This document shows positions 62,378-64,000 of a stretch of 64,000 nt of DNA, one piece after another; position 1 is the first letter of the stretch; each line of letters begins with the position of its first letter. A model generated the notes under the pieces. That model was not told where the DNA came from and made no database searches. It saw only the letters and a program-made list of their open reading frames with translations. The position numbers and the translations under genes are program-made. Origin of the DNA: Gemmatimonas aurantiaca T-27 (GTDB lineage Bacteria; Gemmatimonadota; Gemmatimonadetes; Gemmatimonadales; Gemmatimonadaceae); the NCBI RefSeq assembly GCF_000010305.1, contig NC_012489.1, forward strand, positions 3,851,646-3,915,645. The letters run 5' to 3'.

Positions 62378-62995
62378 TCATGTGGAGTGCGCCGGCGGAG
62401 TCGACAGCTCGGGGAACAACGCCTGCTCCACCAGCTCGAGCAGAATGTGAATGACCTTGATGTGCAATTCCTGCACACGATCGGCATAGCGCCCGGCAGG
62501 CGTGCACAGTTCGATATCGGCCAGCGCGCCAAGCGGCGTGTCGCGCCGGCCGGTGAAGGCCACCACATGCATACCGCGTGCGCGTGCTACTTCGGCGGCG
62601 CGCAACACATTGGGACTCGTGCCGCTCGTACTGATGGCCACCAGGACATCACCGGCTTGTCCATGCGCCTCCACATAGCGCGCAAACACCTGTTCGTATC
62701 CGAAGTCGTTGGCGACGCAGCTCAGATGCCCCACATCGCTGATCGCCTGCGCGGCCAGCGCGCGACGGTTCTGTCGGTAGCGCCCTGACAACTCTTCGGC
62801 GAAGTGCATGGCATCGCTCATGGAGCCGCCATTGCCGCACGAATACACGCGGCCGCGGCCACTCAGCGTTTCGGCCAGCAGTGCGCCGGCAGCCATGATG
62901 GCGTCGAGCGTCGCTGCGTTGTTGCGCAGTGCGTTCAGAGCATCGGCGCTTTCGGCGAGCGCGCCAGTCACGATGTCGCGACGGATATCAGTCAT
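62378..62995 (-). CDS. gmhA: Phosphoheptose isomerase-type SIS domain protein
   Basis: A 205-residue SIS-domain isomerase. CGNGGSMSDAMHFAEELSGRY near residue 52, FARYVEAHGQAGDVLVAISTSGTSPNVLRAAEVARARGMHVVAFTG, and LHIKVIHILLELVEQALF are typical of GmhA, which makes D-glycero-D-manno-heptose 7-phosphate for lipopolysaccharide. Relatives with other sugars exist (DiaA-like). It converges on the SRPBCC gene with a 43-base gap and is 16 bases after the DUF1801 gene on the same strand. Confidence 0.88.
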   Translation of the reverse strand: MTDIRRDIVTGALAESADALNALRNNAATLDAIMAAGALLAETLSGRGRVYSCGNGGSMSDAMHFAEELSGRYRQNRRALAAQAISDVGHLSCVANDFGYEQVFARYVEAHGQAGDVLVAISTSGTSPNVLRAAEVARARGMHVVAFTGRRDTPLGALADIELCTPAGRYADRVQELHIKVIHILLELVEQALFPELSTPPAHST

Positions 62996-63011
62996 GGATA
63001 CACCGCAGAGG

Positions 63012-63395
63012 TCAGGCCACCACGTGGGGCAGCCATTGTTTCAGGATGGCGAGCACCGCCTTTTTGTCACGCCGCACCTGCGCCACATCGGCGAAGTGCA
63101 GCACCGCACGATCGGCACCCTTCCACGTGAGCAACTTTTCGGGGTCGGACACGTTCGACGGCATATCCACCCCCGGTCGAGCTTTGGCACCAAGATGCAG
63201 CACCACCTGCACCCCGGACTTCCCGCGCAAGTGAAAGGTCGCGAAATGTTCGGATGTGAAATAGCTCGGCGCGTTCCACTTCACACCCTCCTGCACCGCC
63301 TTGTCCGACGACAGGATGACGTCCCGTACCGCACGAATGACGTCGTCGTGCGGATGGGCAAGGTCCTGCAACAGCGCTTCGGCGGTCTGGCTCAT
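63012..63395 (-). CDS. DUF1801 protein
   Basis: A 127-residue cytoplasmic protein of the DUF1801/YdhG-like family: VRDVILSSDKAVQEGVKWNAPSYFTSEHFATFHLRGKSGVQVVLHLGA, then LTWKGADRAVLHFADVAQVRRDKKAVLAILKQWL. Family function is not established. Its start codon overlaps the stop of the CocE-type hydrolase (ATGA), so they are cotranslated. Confidence 0.85.
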   Translation of the reverse strand: MSQTAEALLQDLAHPHDDVIRAVRDVILSSDKAVQEGVKWNAPSYFTSEHFATFHLRGKSGVQVVLHLGAKARPGVDMPSNVSDPEKLLTWKGADRAVLHFADVAQVRRDKKAVLAILKQWLPHVVA

Positions 63396-64000
63396 CGCAG
63401 CGTACGCACTTCGATGCGCGACGCTTTTGCCGGCACGTGATACACACGCATCGTGGCGGCCTTGTAGTCGGACGGCTTGGCTTCGAAGATATCGCGCACG
63501 AACGTCTGCGGATTGCGATCGACGAACGGGAACCAGGTGCTCTGCACCTGCACCATGATGCGGTGTCCCTTGAGGAACGTGTGGTTCACATCGGGCATCT
63601 CGAATGCCAGCGAGTCCGGCACATTGGGCGTGAACGGAATCGGCTTCTCCCAACTGCGCCGATAGCGCGCGCGGAACGGTTCTCCGCGAATGAGGAACTG
63701 AGCACCGGCGCGCACAAAGCCCTGTTCATCGTCCTTGAGATTCGGGGCGTTGTCCGGCTGCACGTCGATGAGCTTCACCATGAAGTCGGCATCGGTACCG
63801 CTGGTGGCCACATGCAGCTTCGGCACGATGGGACCGGCGATGGTGATGTCTTCCGTGAGCACATCGCTCACGTAGGTGAGCACATCGGGACGACGCGACG
63901 CATAGCGCTGATCGGCCACGATGTAGTCGCGCGGCATGCCCTGCCCTTCAATGCGATCCATCGTGGGAACCGGCTTCATCGGATCGCTCACGTAGCTGTC
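63392..64000 (-). CDS. CocE/NonD-family hydrolase, C-terminal part only
   Basis: The C-terminal 202 codons of a larger gene; the N-terminal catalytic part is off the window. The visible part is a jelly-roll X-Pro dipeptidyl-peptidase C-terminal domain (PepX_C): SDVLTEDITIAGPIVPKLHVATSGTDADFMVKLIDVQPDN, GAQFLIRGEPFRARYRRSWEKPIPFTPN, VNHTFLKGHRIMVQVQSTWFPFVDRNPQTFV. Enzymes of this family hydrolyse acyl or peptide-type bonds (glutaryl-7-ACA acylase, cocaine esterase and X-Pro peptidases). Frame is open to 64000. Confidence 0.88.
   Translation of the reverse strand, partial: DSYVSDPMKPVPTMDRIEGQGMPRDYIVADQRYASRRPDVLTYVSDVLTEDITIAGPIVPKLHVATSGTDADFMVKLIDVQPDNAPNLKDDEQGFVRAGAQFLIRGEPFRARYRRSWEKPIPFTPNVPDSLAFEMPDVNHTFLKGHRIMVQVQSTWFPFVDRNPQTFVRDIFEAKPSDYKAATMRVYHVPAKASRIEVRTLR

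Noticed and set aside
1-64000. tRNA, rRNA, IS elements or prophage
   Set aside because: I looked through the intergenic gaps and found no cloverleaf, rRNA-like block, transposase or integrase. A tRNAscan run would be decisive.

Overview
The window reads as a chromosomal segment of a Gemmatimonadota bacterium, probably Gemmatimonas or a close relative. This rests on high GC, dense coding with very short spacers, many carboxypeptidase-regulatory/plug-type and lipoprotein ORFs, an IDO-type tryptophan dioxygenase and heavy use of GTG/ATG starts overlapping the previous stop. The phylum call is inferred from gene content, not from a marker gene. I see no rRNA, tRNA, CRISPR array, IS element or prophage, and no gene-free stretch over 300 bases.

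Layout. 1-4.2 kb: a truncated secreted hydrolase-like gene, a plug/carboxypeptidase-regulatory protein, a HAD phosphatase and an LssY_C protein. 4.3-7.5 kb: an MFS transporter, then a DGPF (YciI-type) protein translationally coupled to an ECF42-type sigma factor, with a good candidate autoregulated promoter upstream. 7.6-10.8 kb: a LytS-type kinase, LytTR regulator and MacB-type permease, all overlapping. 10.9-13.8 kb: proB-proA-proC, the complete glutamate-to-proline route. 13.8-23.3 kb: a hot-dog protein lacking the catalytic His, a metallo-beta-lactamase-fold hydrolase, a hybrid histidine kinase, an isochorismatase-family hydrolase, an internally duplicated lipoprotein, a candidate small RNA, an ankyrin protein, and a divergent MFS/TetR pair with paired operators.

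23.3-34.4 kb is the metabolic core. Eleven minus-strand genes, many overlapping start to stop, run from an indoleamine 2,3-dioxygenase through kynureninase, a bifunctional 2-aminobenzoyl-CoA monooxygenase/reductase, SDR, MarR regulator, enoyl-CoA hydratase, acyl-CoA dehydrogenase, 2-aminobenzoate-CoA ligase, thioesterase, a Rid-family protein and an NTF2-like protein. Together they would take tryptophan to anthranilate, activate it with CoA, dearomatise the ring and feed the product into beta-oxidation-like steps. A kynurenine formamidase is not visible. A candidate promoter places transcription start at the first ATG, suggesting a leaderless message.

34.4-44 kb: a membrane protein divergent from a TetR-fumarase pair, a GxxExxY gene next to an inverted array of short repeats, an S41 peptidase lipoprotein, a two-component system, an M20 peptidase and a lysophospholipase-like hydrolase. 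44-54 kb: a PEP-CTERM protein, a four-lamin-tail-domain lipoprotein, a GH18/polysaccharide deacetylase/GT2 fusion, an AAC(2')-like acetyltransferase coupled to DinB-family genes, and a secreted hydrolase. 54-64 kb: DoxX with a divergent AraC regulator, a second AraC gene overlapping the first tail to tail, an aquaporin, outer-surface proteins of unknown function, a di-haem peroxidase with a Mo-fold partner, an SRPBCC protein, a GmhA-like sugar isomerase, a DUF1801 protein and the end of a CocE/NonD-type hydrolase.
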